Part shown: positions 27,117-35,420 of the stretch, one piece after another | How positions within the stretch are numbered: position 1 is the stretch's first letter | Layout: every line of letters starts with the position of its first letter | Assembly: GCA_002314195.1 (NCBI GenBank) | Contig: DCCQ01000039.1 | Location: 1 to 48,441 of the forward strand | Reading direction: 5' to 3' | Length of the DNA: 48,441 bases | DNA from: Bacteroidales bacterium UBA1077 | GTDB taxonomy: Bacteria; Bacteroidota; Bacteroidia; Bacteroidales; UBA932 | Program-made: the position numbers and the translations under genes | The notes under the pieces: model-generated | The model's input: the letters and a program-made list of their open reading frames with translations, nothing else | Told to the model about the DNA's origin: nothing | The model's database searches: none

Positions 27117-27359
27117 TTAAACAAGGCCGACATATCCTTTTGCCTGAGCCTCTCTGAGAGCGGCGTCAAGGCCTTTCTTTTCGATGGTTCTCATTCCCTT
27201 GCAGGAAACCTTCAGTGTAATGAACCTCTGCTCAGCCTCTGACCAGAACTTCTTGGTCTTGAGGTTGAGGGCGAACTCGCGCTTGGTGCGAAGCTTTGAG
27301 TGAGCGACATTGTTGCCGATCATTCTCTTTCGTCCTGTGATTTGACAAACTTTTGCCAT
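27117..27359 (-). CDS. rpmB: Large ribosomal subunit protein bL28
   Basis: 80 residues, complete: MAKVCQITGRKRMIGNNVAHS, KLRTKREFALNLKTKKFW and LRTIEKKGLD-type ending (MRTIEKKGLDAALREAQAKG). First gene of a three-gene ribosomal operon with rpmG and the DUF4295 gene. Confidence 0.97.
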   Translation of the reverse strand: MAKVCQITGRKRMIGNNVAHSKLRTKREFALNLKTKKFWSEAEQRFITLKVSCKGMRTIEKKGLDAALREAQAKGYVGLV

Positions 27360-27402
27360 AATATTTTACTTTTTTATTGATTCAAAATAAATTGCGGGGC
27401 TG

Positions 27403-27434
27403 CAAATTTCGCTCTAAATTTTCAGAATCGCAAA
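27403..27434 (-). promoter_or_regulatory. Probable promoter of the rpmB operon
   Basis: On the minus strand TTTG (27434-27431), 20 bases, then GAAATTTG (27410-27403), one mismatch from TAnnTTTG. It sits 44 bases upstream of the rpmB start and in the gap after lepB. Confidence 0.5.
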
Positions 27435-27438
27435 TAAA

Positions 27439-28785
27439 TCAGACAATTTTGAAGAATCTGCGCCACCGTATGTTATTAGGGAACTTCCGACCGGCGTCAG
27501 TTGAGAGCCATACCATTGCAGGCCGTCCAACTATATGATCCTCAGGAACGAATCCCCAGTACCTTGAGTCAAGGGAATTGTGCCTGTTGTCCCCCATCAT
27601 GAAATAGTAGTCCATCCCGAAAGTGTAGCTTGATGCCTCCTTCCCGTCAATGAATATCTTCCCGTCAGCGGTCGTCATCAACTCATGCCCCTCGTAGGCG
27701 GAGATTATCCTCTCATAAAGCGGAAGGTTCTCCAACGTGAGGCTGACAGTCGCCCCTTTCTTAGGAATCCAGAGCGGACCGTAATAGTCACGGGTCCAAC
27801 CGGAATTCTCTGTGAACGGGAACAGACTGAGGTACGAATCCGGATAATCCGGCGGATAGACGTCCAGATTAGGCTCCACACTCACGACGGAAGAGATGTT
27901 TCTGACCTCATCAAGCATTGCCTGTGTGAGAGGCATGGCCGGATAGCCCGGCAGACTGCCATCAAAATAAAGTTCCTCAAGATTGAGGCCCAGTTTATCA
28001 AGAGTCCTTGAATTGATCCTCACTCCTGAAGTCACAACCGTGTAAGACAGCTGGATTCCAGGATAGACTTCCTGCTTCTCTCCGTTGGTATAGACCAGAC
28101 CGTCGATAACCGAGAGCGTGTCCCCCGGAAGAGCCACACATCTCTTGACATAGTGGTCTCTCTTATCGACAGGACGAACCTTTATCGGACCGCCGCTGGC
28201 TATAGTATAGGCCTTGCCTGCGTTTCTGACCCAAGTGTGGTAGTCTTCTGACGGGAAACGGGACAGAACCGTGTCACCATCCGGGAAGTTGAACACCACG
28301 TAGTCCCCTCTTCTGACGTTCCGGAAGCCTTTCAGACGACGGTAGTCATTCTGGATGAGAGTCGAATAAGACTCCCTGCCGAATATGACATTGTGCGTGA
28401 AAGGAATCGAGAGCGGAGTCTGAGGAACTTTCGGGCCGAAAGTCACTTTGCTGACAAAGAGGTGATCCCCGGTGAAAAGGGAACTCTCCATCGACGATGA
28501 AGGAATCTTGAAGGCCTGGAAGAAGAATATGTTGATGAACGTCACGACAATGACGGCGAATATGATGGCGTCAAGCCAGTCGAGCCATGCGTTACGCTTC
28601 TCTCCCTCCTTGTACTCCTTCTTCCAGAACATCCATTTCACCTTGTGGGTGATGTGATGGTCAAAGATGACGGCAAGGCCGAAGAGCCACCAATAATTCC
28701 CGAGCCAGATCACCCACAGCACATAGAGAACGGACCAAAAGCCCATCCTTACCCATTTGTTGTGGTATGTTTCCCTCAAGCTCAC
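27439..28785 (-). CDS. lepB: Signal peptidase I (S26 family)
   Basis: 448 residues, inner-membrane enzyme that removes signal peptides. Two hydrophobic segments near 12-42 and 73-92 precede the catalytic region. The catalytic Ser is Ser98 in IPSSSMESSL and the general-base Lys is Lys214 in YVKRCVALPGD. The C-terminal box GDNRHNSLDSRYWGFVPEDHIVGRP is intact. It is longer than the E. coli enzyme because of an insertion between about 225 and 380, normal for Bacteroidetes. Follows rplT by 10 bases, so probably in the thrS operon. Confidence 0.96.
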   Translation of the reverse strand: MSLRETYHNKWVRMGFWSVLYVLWVIWLGNYWWLFGLAVIFDHHITHKVKWMFWKKEYKEGEKRNAWLDWLDAIIFAVIVVTFINIFFFQAFKIPSSSMESSLFTGDHLFVSKVTFGPKVPQTPLSIPFTHNVIFGRESYSTLIQNDYRRLKGFRNVRRGDYVVFNFPDGDTVLSRFPSEDYHTWVRNAGKAYTIASGGPIKVRPVDKRDHYVKRCVALPGDTLSVIDGLVYTNGEKQEVYPGIQLSYTVVTSGVRINSRTLDKLGLNLEELYFDGSLPGYPAMPLTQAMLDEVRNISSVVSVEPNLDVYPPDYPDSYLSLFPFTENSGWTRDYYGPLWIPKKGATVSLTLENLPLYERIISAYEGHELMTTADGKIFIDGKEASSYTFGMDYYFMMGDNRHNSLDSRYWGFVPEDHIVGRPAMVWLSTDAGRKFPNNIRWRRFFKIV

Positions 28786-28795
28786 TTTTCAGACA

Positions 28796-29140
28796 CTATT
28801 TTACAGAATTGACGATTGCTTCGAACGCCTGTGGGTTGTTCATGGCGAGGTCGGCGAGAACCTTGCGGTTGAGACCGATGTTCTGCTTGGCGAGCTTGCC
28901 CATGAACTGAGAGTAAGAGATGCCGTACTGACGGGCAGCGGCGTTGATTCTCTGAATCCAGAGGGCACGGAACGTACGCTTCTTGGCCTTGCGGTCACGG
29001 TAAGCGTAAGTGAGACCTTTCTCGTAAGTGTTCTTCGCTACAGTCCAGACATTCTTTCTGGAGAGGAAATTACCGCGGGTTCTCTTGAGAATCTTCTTGC
29101 GGCGAGCCCTTGAGGCTACTGAATTTACTGATCTTGGCAT
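28796..29140 (-). CDS. rplT: Large ribosomal subunit protein bL20
   Basis: 114 residues: MPRSVNSVASRARRKKILKRTRG and FRALWIQRINAAARQYGISYSQFM, the standard bL20. In many bacteria bL20 represses the infC-rpmI-rplT mRNA; a 77-base gap lies between rpmI and rplT, but no L20 site could be identified by eye. Confidence 0.98.
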   Translation of the reverse strand: MPRSVNSVASRARRKKILKRTRGNFLSRKNVWTVAKNTYEKGLTYAYRDRKAKKRTFRALWIQRINAAARQYGISYSQFMGKLAKQNIGLNRKVLADLAMNNPQAFEAIVNSVK

Positions 29141-29217
29141 AAATTGATCTTTTTCCGGAGGCAGTGACCGTCCTTAGGCGATGCTTTTCTACTGCGTTCC
29201 AAGTTAAACATAAAAAC

Positions 29218-29412
29218 TTACAGGACCAGAAGTTCTTTTACTCTCTTCACGTCATCCTTGTGAAGGATAGCGAAGTGATCAAGATTTCTCTTGCGCTTCT
29301 TGGTCTTCTTGGTGAGGATGTGGCTGTGGTAAGCGTGCTTCCTCTTGATTTTTCCCGATCCGGTAAGCGTGAAGCGCTTTTTGGCACCGGAGTTGGTCTT
29401 AAGCTTTGCCAT
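29218..29412 (-). CDS. rpmI: Large ribosomal subunit protein bL35
   Basis: 64 residues: MAKLKTNSGAKKRFTLTGSG, KIKRKHAYHSHILTKKTKKRKR and the VKRVKELLVL end. In the conserved order infC-rpmI-rplT, 45 bases after infC. Confidence 0.97.
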   Translation of the reverse strand: MAKLKTNSGAKKRFTLTGSGKIKRKHAYHSHILTKKTKKRKRNLDHFAILHKDDVKRVKELLVL

Positions 29413-29457
29413 TGTTTTAAAAATTAAACGTTAATATTGTTCTCCGCACCTAGCGGA

Positions 29458-30090
29458 TTACTTTTTCTTAATAGGAGCGATCATCATCGTCATTCGCTTT
29501 CCTTCCAAAGTCGGCATGTTCTCAGCCCTGCCATATTCCTCAAGTTCGACGGCAAATCTAAGGAGTTGCTTTTCACCCTGCTCAGCGAACATGATTGAAC
29601 GACCACGGAAGAATATTGAAGCTTTAACTTTCGAGCCTTCCTCAAGGAACTCTTGCGCGTGCTTGAGTTTGAACTGGAAGTCGTGCTCATCGGTATTTGG
29701 CCCGAAGCGGATTTCCTTGATGACAACCTTGGAGGCATTCTGCTTCATTTCCTTGGCCTTTTTCCTCTGTTGGTAGAGGTACTTCTGGTAATCAAGGATC
29801 TTGCAGACAGGAGGATCTGCCTTGGCACTGATCTCAACAAGATCGAGCTCAAGCTCATCCGCCATCTTCAAGGCTTTGGAAATAGGATAAATCCCCGGTT
29901 CCGCAATGTTATCACCTACCAAACGCACCTGAGATGCGGTGATTTCCTCGTTGATGTTCAATTCATCATCCGCCTTCTGACGGACGAAAGGACGCGGTCC
30001 GCGTGCTCCAGCTGGTCTCGGACCTGCGCTTGGTCGGAATCCGGTGGCTGGTTTAGGGCCTCCGTAGTGTGGTTTCGGCTTGTAAGGCAT
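29458..30090 (-). CDS. infC: Translation initiation factor IF-3
   Basis: 210 residues from ATG 30090. The N-terminal 40 residues are a Pro/Gly/Arg-rich extension (KPKPHYGGPKPATGFRPSAG); then LNINEEITASQVRLVGDN and YPISKALKMADELELDLVEISAKADPPVCKILDYQKYLYQQ, the IF-3 N domain, and the C domain (EIRFGPNTDEHDFQFKLKHAQEFLEEGSKVK, RLELEY-like end). A longer reading frame from 30183 would overlap the thrS stop and has no family support. The P/G-rich tail before the N domain is longer than in E. coli. It is 56 bases after thrS. Confidence 0.94.
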   Translation of the reverse strand: MPYKPKPHYGGPKPATGFRPSAGPRPAGARGPRPFVRQKADDELNINEEITASQVRLVGDNIAEPGIYPISKALKMADELELDLVEISAKADPPVCKILDYQKYLYQQRKKAKEMKQNASKVVIKEIRFGPNTDEHDFQFKLKHAQEFLEEGSKVKASIFFRGRSIMFAEQGEKQLLRFAVELEEYGRAENMPTLEGKRMTMMIAPIKKK

Positions 30091-30146
30091 TCTGCTCTGT
30101 TTAAAACTCTCCTTTAATTGTTTAAAAATTTGCCGCTGACACATCA

Positions 30147-32105
30147 CTATTCCAGTTCCTTGGCCATTTCGGCCTTGAACCAAGTGATGAAGTCCTCGAC
30201 TTTCATTGTGCCGGCATCGGTGCCTTCTCTTCTCACGGAGACTGTGCCGTCCGCCACTTCCTTTTCTCCCACGATGGCCAGAACCGGAACTCTGAGCAGC
30301 GAAATCTCACGGATTCTCTTGCCAAGAGTCTCATTCCTGTCATCGACAGAAGTGCGAATATCGGAATAATTCAGCAAACCGCAAACTTTTTTTGCATAAT
30401 CAGCATATTTCTCGCTGACGGGGAGCACCTTGATCTGATCAGGACTGAGCCAGAGAGGGAGGTGTCCGCCGGTGTGCTCAAGCAGCACGGCTGTGAATCT
30501 TTCGATGGATCCGAACGGAGCACGGTGGATCATCACCGGACGTTTCTTGCTTCCGTCCGCGTCGGTATATTCAAGTTGGAACCTTTCAGGGAGGTTGTAG
30601 TCCACCTGGATTGTGCCGAGCTGCCATTTCCTTCCGATGGCATCCTTGACCATGAAGTCAAGTTTAGGGCCGTAGAAAGCGGCCTCGCCATATTCAACAA
30701 CTGTCTTGAGCCCTTTTTCCTTCGCAGCCTCGATGATGGCGTTCTCAGCCTTCTCCCAGTTCTCGTCGCTTCCGATGTACTTGGCCTTGTTGTCAGGGTC
30801 CCTGAGGGAAACCTGTGCCGTGTACTTGTCGAACTTGAAGATTCTGAACACGTAGAGAATCAAGTCGATGACCTTCTCGAACTCGCCCTTGAGCTGGTCA
30901 GGGGTCACGAACATGTGGGCGTCGTCCTGAGTGAAGGAACGAACCCTGGTAAGTCCGTGGAGCTCACCGCTCTGCTCGTAACGATAGACGGTCCCGAACT
31001 CGGCGAGTCTCAAAGGAAGATCCTTGTAAGACCTTGGAGAAGAACGGAATATCTCGCAGTGGTGAGGGCAGTTCATCGGTTTGAGCATATATTCCTCACC
31101 CTCCTGAGGGGTATGGATCGGTTGGAAGGAGTCCTTGCCGTACTTGGCATAGTGGCCCGAGGTCACGTACAGGTCCTTGCTTCCGATGTGAGGGGTTACA
31201 ACCGGCAGGTAGCCATATTCATTCTGCTTCTTGCGGAGGAACTTCTCAAGTTCGAATCTCATCACCGCGCCTCTCGGCAGCCAGAGCGGCAGACCGAGTC
31301 CCACACGTGAGGAGAATGTGAAGAGTTCCATCTCCTTGCCGAGCTTGCGGTGGTCACGCTTCTTGGCCTCTTCGAGGAGGACAAGATATTCATCCAGCAT
31401 AGACTTCTTAGGAAAGGTGATTCCATAGATTCTGGTGAGCTGCTCACGCTTCTCGTCACCACGCCAGTAGGCTCCGGCGATGGCGGTCAGCTTGACAGCC
31501 TTGATGACCTCGGTGTTGCGCAGGTGAGGACCGCGGCAAAGATCCGTGAAGTGGCCGTTGGTGTAGTAAGTGATGGTGCCATCGGCCAGCTCGTTGATGA
31601 GCTCGCACTTGTACTTGTCACCAGTCTCCTCGAAATGTTTGAGTGCGTCGGCCTTGGAAACGTCCTGACGGACGAAGTCCTGCTTCTCGCGAGCCAACTC
31701 AAGCATCCTTTTCTCAATCTTGGCGAAATCAGCGTCGGTGATCTGACGGCCGCCCAGATCCACGTCATAGTAGAATCCGTTCTCGATGGCCGGTCCGATC
31801 CCGAACTTCACGCCTGGGAATATGTCTTCGAGGGCCTCCGCCATCAAATGTGATGAGGAGTGCCAGAAAACTCTCTTTCCTTCGTCATCGTCCCACTTCA
31901 AAAGGACGATCGAACTGTCTTCTTCGATAGGACGGTTCAGGTCGTAGGTGACCCCTTTGCCGACAGTCGTGTCTGTAGCGGGCTTCACTGCCACCGCCAA
32001 AACTTCCTCCGCAAGCCTCGGGCTGATGCTCTTGGCTATCTCATAACCTGTAACGCCTTTCTCGAAGGCCCTGACACTACCGTCAGGAAATGTGATGTTA
32101 ATCAT
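30147..32105 (-). CDS. thrS: Threonine--tRNA ligase
   Basis: 652 residues from ATG 32105 (MINITFPDGSVRAFEKGVTGYEIA). An upstream in-frame extension of 15 residues falls in the structured leader and is not used. Domains: TGS (1-60), SAD editing domain (about 60-225), class II catalytic core with MNCPHHCEIFRSSPRSYKDLP and LRLAEFGTVYRYE (motif 2), zinc ligands near Cys in MNCPHH, and C-terminal HGTP anticodon-binding domain (KVLPVSEKYADYA). First gene of the thrS-infC-rpmI-rplT-lepB operon. Two hairpins lie in its leader. Confidence 0.97.
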   Translation of the reverse strand: MINITFPDGSVRAFEKGVTGYEIAKSISPRLAEEVLAVAVKPATDTTVGKGVTYDLNRPIEEDSSIVLLKWDDDEGKRVFWHSSSHLMAEALEDIFPGVKFGIGPAIENGFYYDVDLGGRQITDADFAKIEKRMLELAREKQDFVRQDVSKADALKHFEETGDKYKCELINELADGTITYYTNGHFTDLCRGPHLRNTEVIKAVKLTAIAGAYWRGDEKREQLTRIYGITFPKKSMLDEYLVLLEEAKKRDHRKLGKEMELFTFSSRVGLGLPLWLPRGAVMRFELEKFLRKKQNEYGYLPVVTPHIGSKDLYVTSGHYAKYGKDSFQPIHTPQEGEEYMLKPMNCPHHCEIFRSSPRSYKDLPLRLAEFGTVYRYEQSGELHGLTRVRSFTQDDAHMFVTPDQLKGEFEKVIDLILYVFRIFKFDKYTAQVSLRDPDNKAKYIGSDENWEKAENAIIEAAKEKGLKTVVEYGEAAFYGPKLDFMVKDAIGRKWQLGTIQVDYNLPERFQLEYTDADGSKKRPVMIHRAPFGSIERFTAVLLEHTGGHLPLWLSPDQIKVLPVSEKYADYAKKVCGLLNYSDIRTSVDDRNETLGKRIREISLLRVPVLAIVGEKEVADGTVSVRREGTDAGTMKVEDFITWFKAEMAKELE

Positions 32106-32123
32106 ACAAAAAACTAAAATAAA

Positions 32124-32185
32124 TTGGTCTGACCAGTATTTACAGACCAAGTACTTGAACTTGGCCAGCCATATTATTAGCCAAG
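32124..32185 (-). promoter_or_regulatory. thrS leader with two tandem hairpins
   Basis: On the minus strand, first a 6-bp hairpin CTTGGC / GCCAAG (32185-32180 and 32165-32160), then an 8-bp hairpin TTGGTCTG / CAGACCAA (32150-32143 and 32131-32124) with an 11-base loop. The second is followed by a T-rich stretch (TTTATTTTAGTTTTTTG) reaching the start codon, so it could work as an attenuator. E. coli thrS is controlled by ThrRS binding paired hairpins that mimic tRNA; this leader could be an analogue, but that is inference. Confidence 0.45.
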
Positions 32186-32188
32186 GGG

Positions 32189-32196
32189 CAAAGATA
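32189..32196 (-). promoter_or_regulatory. Promoter -7 box of the thrS operon
   Basis: TATCTTTG on the minus strand, matching TAnnTTTG. The transcript would begin about 78 bases before ATG 32105, just ahead of the two leader hairpins. Its -33 region overlaps the opposite promoter at 32210-32217. Confidence 0.65.
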
Positions 32197-32209
32197 CGAA
32201 ATATTTTGC

Positions 32210-32217
32210 TATTTTTG
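32210..32217 (+). promoter_or_regulatory. Promoter -7 box for the DUF4199-GT2 pair
   Basis: TATTTTTG matches TAnnTTTG and lies 24 bases before ATG 32242. No good TTTG at -33. Back to back with the thrS promoter: the two boxes are only 13 bases apart. Confidence 0.55.
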
Positions 32218-32241
32218 CATAAATATTAAAGAGACAAAACA

Positions 32242-32817
32242 ATGAAGAAAGAGTTTTCGTCAAGCCTTTCCTGGAACAGCGCGGCTGTGGCCGGACTTGT
32301 AATGGCCATCGCCACAATCATTCTTGACTACCTGCCGACTTTGGTGCTGGCAATAGGAATCAAAGGATTCATCGGCAGTTTTTTGGTGTTCCTTGTCAAG
32401 ATCGCGAAGATCGCCGCATGTATCTATGTGTTCAAGGTCCTTATTGACAGGTTCAACGGTACTGTCAAGACTGACTACGCCAGGCTTCAGCGTTACGGAC
32501 TCAAGATAGCGTTGTTCTCCTCCATACTTGTGGCTGGTTTTTCCCTCGTGCAGATTCTTGTAATCAACCCCGAGATGATGACACAGATGATTCAGGAAGT
32601 CCAGAACACCTATCAGAACTTGATGGACTCCAACACTTTGGCCGAGATGGAGAAGATGATCTCCAAACTTCCGGTGATAACATTCTTCTCTTCTCTGATC
32701 TACTGCTACCTCTGGGGCTGGATCCTTTCGACGACCTTTGCCAGAAGGCTTTTCCCGGTCAACACTTTCGGAGAGCGCCCAGGGAACGACGAGAATCCGG
32801 ACAATGACATCCAATAA
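32242..32817 (+). CDS. DUF4199 membrane protein
   Basis: 191 residues with four predicted hydrophobic helices (about 13-40, 42-66, 86-110 and 145-167) and a hydrophilic, Asp/Asn-rich C-terminal tail. The pattern (N-terminal SWNSAAVAGLVMA..., long loop with NPEMMTQMIQEVQNTYQNLMDS) fits DUF4199, a Bacteroidetes inner-membrane family of unknown function that is nearly always encoded upstream of a GT2 glycosyltransferase, as here (18-base gap). Confidence 0.8.
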   Translation: MKKEFSSSLSWNSAAVAGLVMAIATIILDYLPTLVLAIGIKGFIGSFLVFLVKIAKIAACIYVFKVLIDRFNGTVKTDYARLQRYGLKIALFSSILVAGFSLVQILVINPEMMTQMIQEVQNTYQNLMDSNTLAEMEKMISKLPVITFFSSLIYCYLWGWILSTTFARRLFPVNTFGERPGNDENPDNDIQ

Positions 32818-32835
32818 ACAACCTTTCAAAGATTT

Positions 32836-33801
32836 ATGGAATATTCAAAAGACCTTTCGATAATAGTGCCTCTTCTGAACGAGGAGGAATCCCTTCCAGA
32901 ACTTCTGGCGTGGATCAGAAGCGTGATGAACGCCAACGGGTATGAATATGAAGTCCTCTTCATCGATGACGGCAGCACCGATGGATCGTGGGCGAAGATC
33001 CAGGAACTTTCCAAAGGTGATGAAAGGATCAAAGGAATATCTTTCCGCCGCAACTACGGCAAGTCCGCTGCCCTTTACGAAGGCTTCGCAAAGGCCGAGG
33101 GGCGGGTTGTCGTCACCATGGACGCCGACCTGCAGGACTCCCCGGAGGAGATTCCTGAGATGTACCGGATGGTCACCGAGGAGGGTTACGATGTGGTCTC
33201 AGGATGGAAGCAGCACCGTCAGGACAACAAGCTGACCAAGAACCTGCCTTCTAAATTGTACAACGCCACCGCCAGATGGATCACCGGCATAAAGCTCCAC
33301 GACATGAACTGCGGTCTCAAGGCCTACAAGAACGAGGTTGTCAAGAACATCGAGGTTTATGGAGAGATGCACCGGTATATTCCTTATCTCGCGAAGAACG
33401 CAGGTTTCACGAAGATCACAGAGAAGCCTGTCCACCACCAGAAAAGGAAGTACGGGAAGAGCAAGTTCGGCCTCGAGCGTTTCGTGAACGGTTTTCTCGA
33501 CCTGCTATCGCTTTGGTTCCTGAGTACTTTCGGCAAGAAGCCGATGCATTTCTTCGGATTCTCCGGTCTGCTGATGTTCCTTGTAGGCTTTGTTATGACG
33601 ATTTGGATAATCGTAGCCAAACTCATCCATCAAGCACAGGGAGCACATTTCAGGGCAGTCACAGACCAGCCACTGTTCTACCTCGCCATCCTTGCGGTCA
33701 TCCTCGGAGTGATGCTGTTCCTTGCCGGATTCATCTGCGAGCTCGTCTCACGCAACGCTCCTGAAAGGAACAGGTACAACATCAAGGACAGAATCGAGTA
33801 A
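32836..33801 (+). CDS. Family 2 glycosyltransferase (polyprenyl-phosphate glycosyltransferase type)
   Basis: 321 residues. GT-A domain motifs: SIIVPLLNEEESLPELL, FIDDGSTDGSW (44-52), RRNYGKSAALYEGF, MDADLQDSPEEIPEM (DxD at 96-98). Two C-terminal membrane helices follow (about 235-260 and 270-300). This is the DPM1/ArnC/GtrB-like group that puts a sugar on undecaprenyl phosphate at the inner membrane for later transfer to envelope polymers. Partner of the DUF4199 gene. The acceptor and sugar are unknown. Confidence 0.9.
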   Translation: MEYSKDLSIIVPLLNEEESLPELLAWIRSVMNANGYEYEVLFIDDGSTDGSWAKIQELSKGDERIKGISFRRNYGKSAALYEGFAKAEGRVVVTMDADLQDSPEEIPEMYRMVTEEGYDVVSGWKQHRQDNKLTKNLPSKLYNATARWITGIKLHDMNCGLKAYKNEVVKNIEVYGEMHRYIPYLAKNAGFTKITEKPVHHQKRKYGKSKFGLERFVNGFLDLLSLWFLSTFGKKPMHFFGFSGLLMFLVGFVMTIWIIVAKLIHQAQGAHFRAVTDQPLFYLAILAVILGVMLFLAGFICELVSRNAPERNRYNIKDRIE

Positions 33802-33809
33802 ACCTGTTC

Positions 33810-35417
33810 TTAATATTCCAGACGAAGATCGTCAATCCACAGTATGGAGTCCGGACTGCCGGTGAAGTAGTCGCCCAGCATACTTGCCGCACAGGAAATT
33901 ATAATGTGGGTAGGGCGGCGGGAAGTTGAGACATATTCAAGAGGAATCTCTACCTTGGTCCATTCCATGTCGTGATCGGTCACAAATCTGCCGTAAGCGA
34001 TGACATCCTTGCCCGCAGGATCGAAGAATGTGGATTTGTCGGTGGTGTTCACCTCGACAGGAGAACTCTCCGTACCTCCATATTTATGGAAATCCCACGT
34101 GCCCAACGCGACCCAGACAATGCCACGGTCATTGTCACCTACTTTCACGACATCGTCTGCCGGATAGCTTCCGAGTGTCTTCTGCTGGATCTTGCCACAC
34201 TTGTACTTCAGCCAGACAGTCAGTTTGCGAGGGCAAAGGGTAAACGGCCGTCCCATATGGATCACACCGCCGGACGTACCGATGGTCTTTGCATACTCGC
34301 CGGAGAACACATTGCCGGCGGCGAACTTTATGACCACGTACTGCGACTCCATCTTCAATGAATATTTCCCCTCAACTTTCTCTGCGTCATCAGGTTTGGT
34401 TATGGCGAATTTTGCGCCGACAGTCGTCGAACCCTTGTTGCCACTCCCCCACCATTTCGTCTGGAGAGACGGTACAGGTGAAGCCGGGTCATAGAACGAG
34501 CAATACTTGTCAGACTCAGCATTGGAGAACACCTCGAATCCGGCGTTAGGAATCTGAACCTCAGCCTCGGTGGTGAATCTCAACGTCTCTGACAAATCCT
34601 CACCGCTGTAGGCCAGGCATTCATATTCAGTCAAAGGCTCCAGCCCCTCCGCCGCGGCTCTGAACGCCCCCCCGTCGGATGTGACACCGCCGACTTCCTT
34701 CCAGTCGGACTCTCCGGCCTTTTTGACGCGGAAACCATTGTCACGCCCCTCGATTCCGTTGGCCCTGAGCCAAGCGACCCTGGTCCAGACATCAGGTTTG
34801 GAAATGGAAACCACTTTCTCCACTACCTCCACGTACAATGTCCAGGATTCTTTCACATCCCTGTATGAGACCTCAAGTTCCACAGGATTCTCAAAATTAC
34901 TCAACGACGCCACATCAGGAGAATATGTGGTCTGTCCTTCCGGCCCCAGTTTAATGGACGACACCACAAGATTCGTGATATCGGAGCCCGACGGGATTTG
35001 AGCCACAACACGTCTGTTGGGCGCGTCAATGACCGCCTCTCCAGCCTGGCCGGAAATCGAGAAATACCTTGCAATCGGCTGTTCGGCCTTTATTGTCCAG
35101 TCATAATCATCTTCGTAGGCCGACAGAGTCACAGACAAAGGCTGGGAAAGATTCTTCCGGCCGACAATCGGCTCAGACGAAGACACGGCTTCATCATTGA
35201 AAGAGACCTCCCGGATATTGACATTTCCGAGATCCGCCGTTTCCTCCATGGTGAGAAGCACCTCGCGCGCGTCTGCGTCGATGCTGACAGATTCCGTTCC
35301 GTCAGCCTCCAGCTTTGTGATGGCGGCGTCCACTTCCGGGTATGGAATGTCGTTCCTGATGCAGGACACAGCATAAAGACAGATGACCGTCAATATGATT
35401 GAATGTAACCTGTTCAT
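33810..35417 (-). CDS. PCMD-domain lipoprotein
   Basis: 535 residues, lipobox LYAVSC (Cys19). N-terminal half: repeated beta-rich Ig-like segments including one with IPSGSDITNLVVSSIKLGP (DUF5018-type). The C-terminal about 270 residues match the PCMD domain of the 611-residue neighbour: YDPASPVPSLQTKWWGSGN, FAAGNVFSG, RPFTLCPRKLTVWLKY, PTHIIISCAASMLGDYF and LWIDDLRLEY. PCMD (putative carbohydrate metabolism domain) has a jelly-roll, lectin-like character; no catalytic pair is evident. Last gene of a seven-gene operon, ending 8 bases from the convergent GT2 gene. Confidence 0.78.
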   Translation of the reverse strand: MNRLHSIILTVICLYAVSCIRNDIPYPEVDAAITKLEADGTESVSIDADAREVLLTMEETADLGNVNIREVSFNDEAVSSSEPIVGRKNLSQPLSVTLSAYEDDYDWTIKAEQPIARYFSISGQAGEAVIDAPNRRVVAQIPSGSDITNLVVSSIKLGPEGQTTYSPDVASLSNFENPVELEVSYRDVKESWTLYVEVVEKVVSISKPDVWTRVAWLRANGIEGRDNGFRVKKAGESDWKEVGGVTSDGGAFRAAAEGLEPLTEYECLAYSGEDLSETLRFTTEAEVQIPNAGFEVFSNAESDKYCSFYDPASPVPSLQTKWWGSGNKGSTTVGAKFAITKPDDAEKVEGKYSLKMESQYVVIKFAAGNVFSGEYAKTIGTSGGVIHMGRPFTLCPRKLTVWLKYKCGKIQQKTLGSYPADDVVKVGDNDRGIVWVALGTWDFHKYGGTESSPVEVNTTDKSTFFDPAGKDVIAYGRFVTDHDMEWTKVEIPLEYVSTSRRPTHIIISCAASMLGDYFTGSPDSILWIDDLRLEY

Positions 35418-35420
35418 AAC

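Noticed and set aside
30091..30183. N-terminal extension of infC
   Set aside because: Overlaps the end of thrS and has no similarity to IF-3; ATG 30090 used instead.
30462..31310. Long plus-strand open frame (282 codons) inside thrS
   Set aside because: Shadow of the thrS codons; no start context or recognisable domain.
32106..32150. 15-residue extension of thrS
   Set aside because: Lies in the hairpin leader; the TGS domain begins right at ATG 32105.
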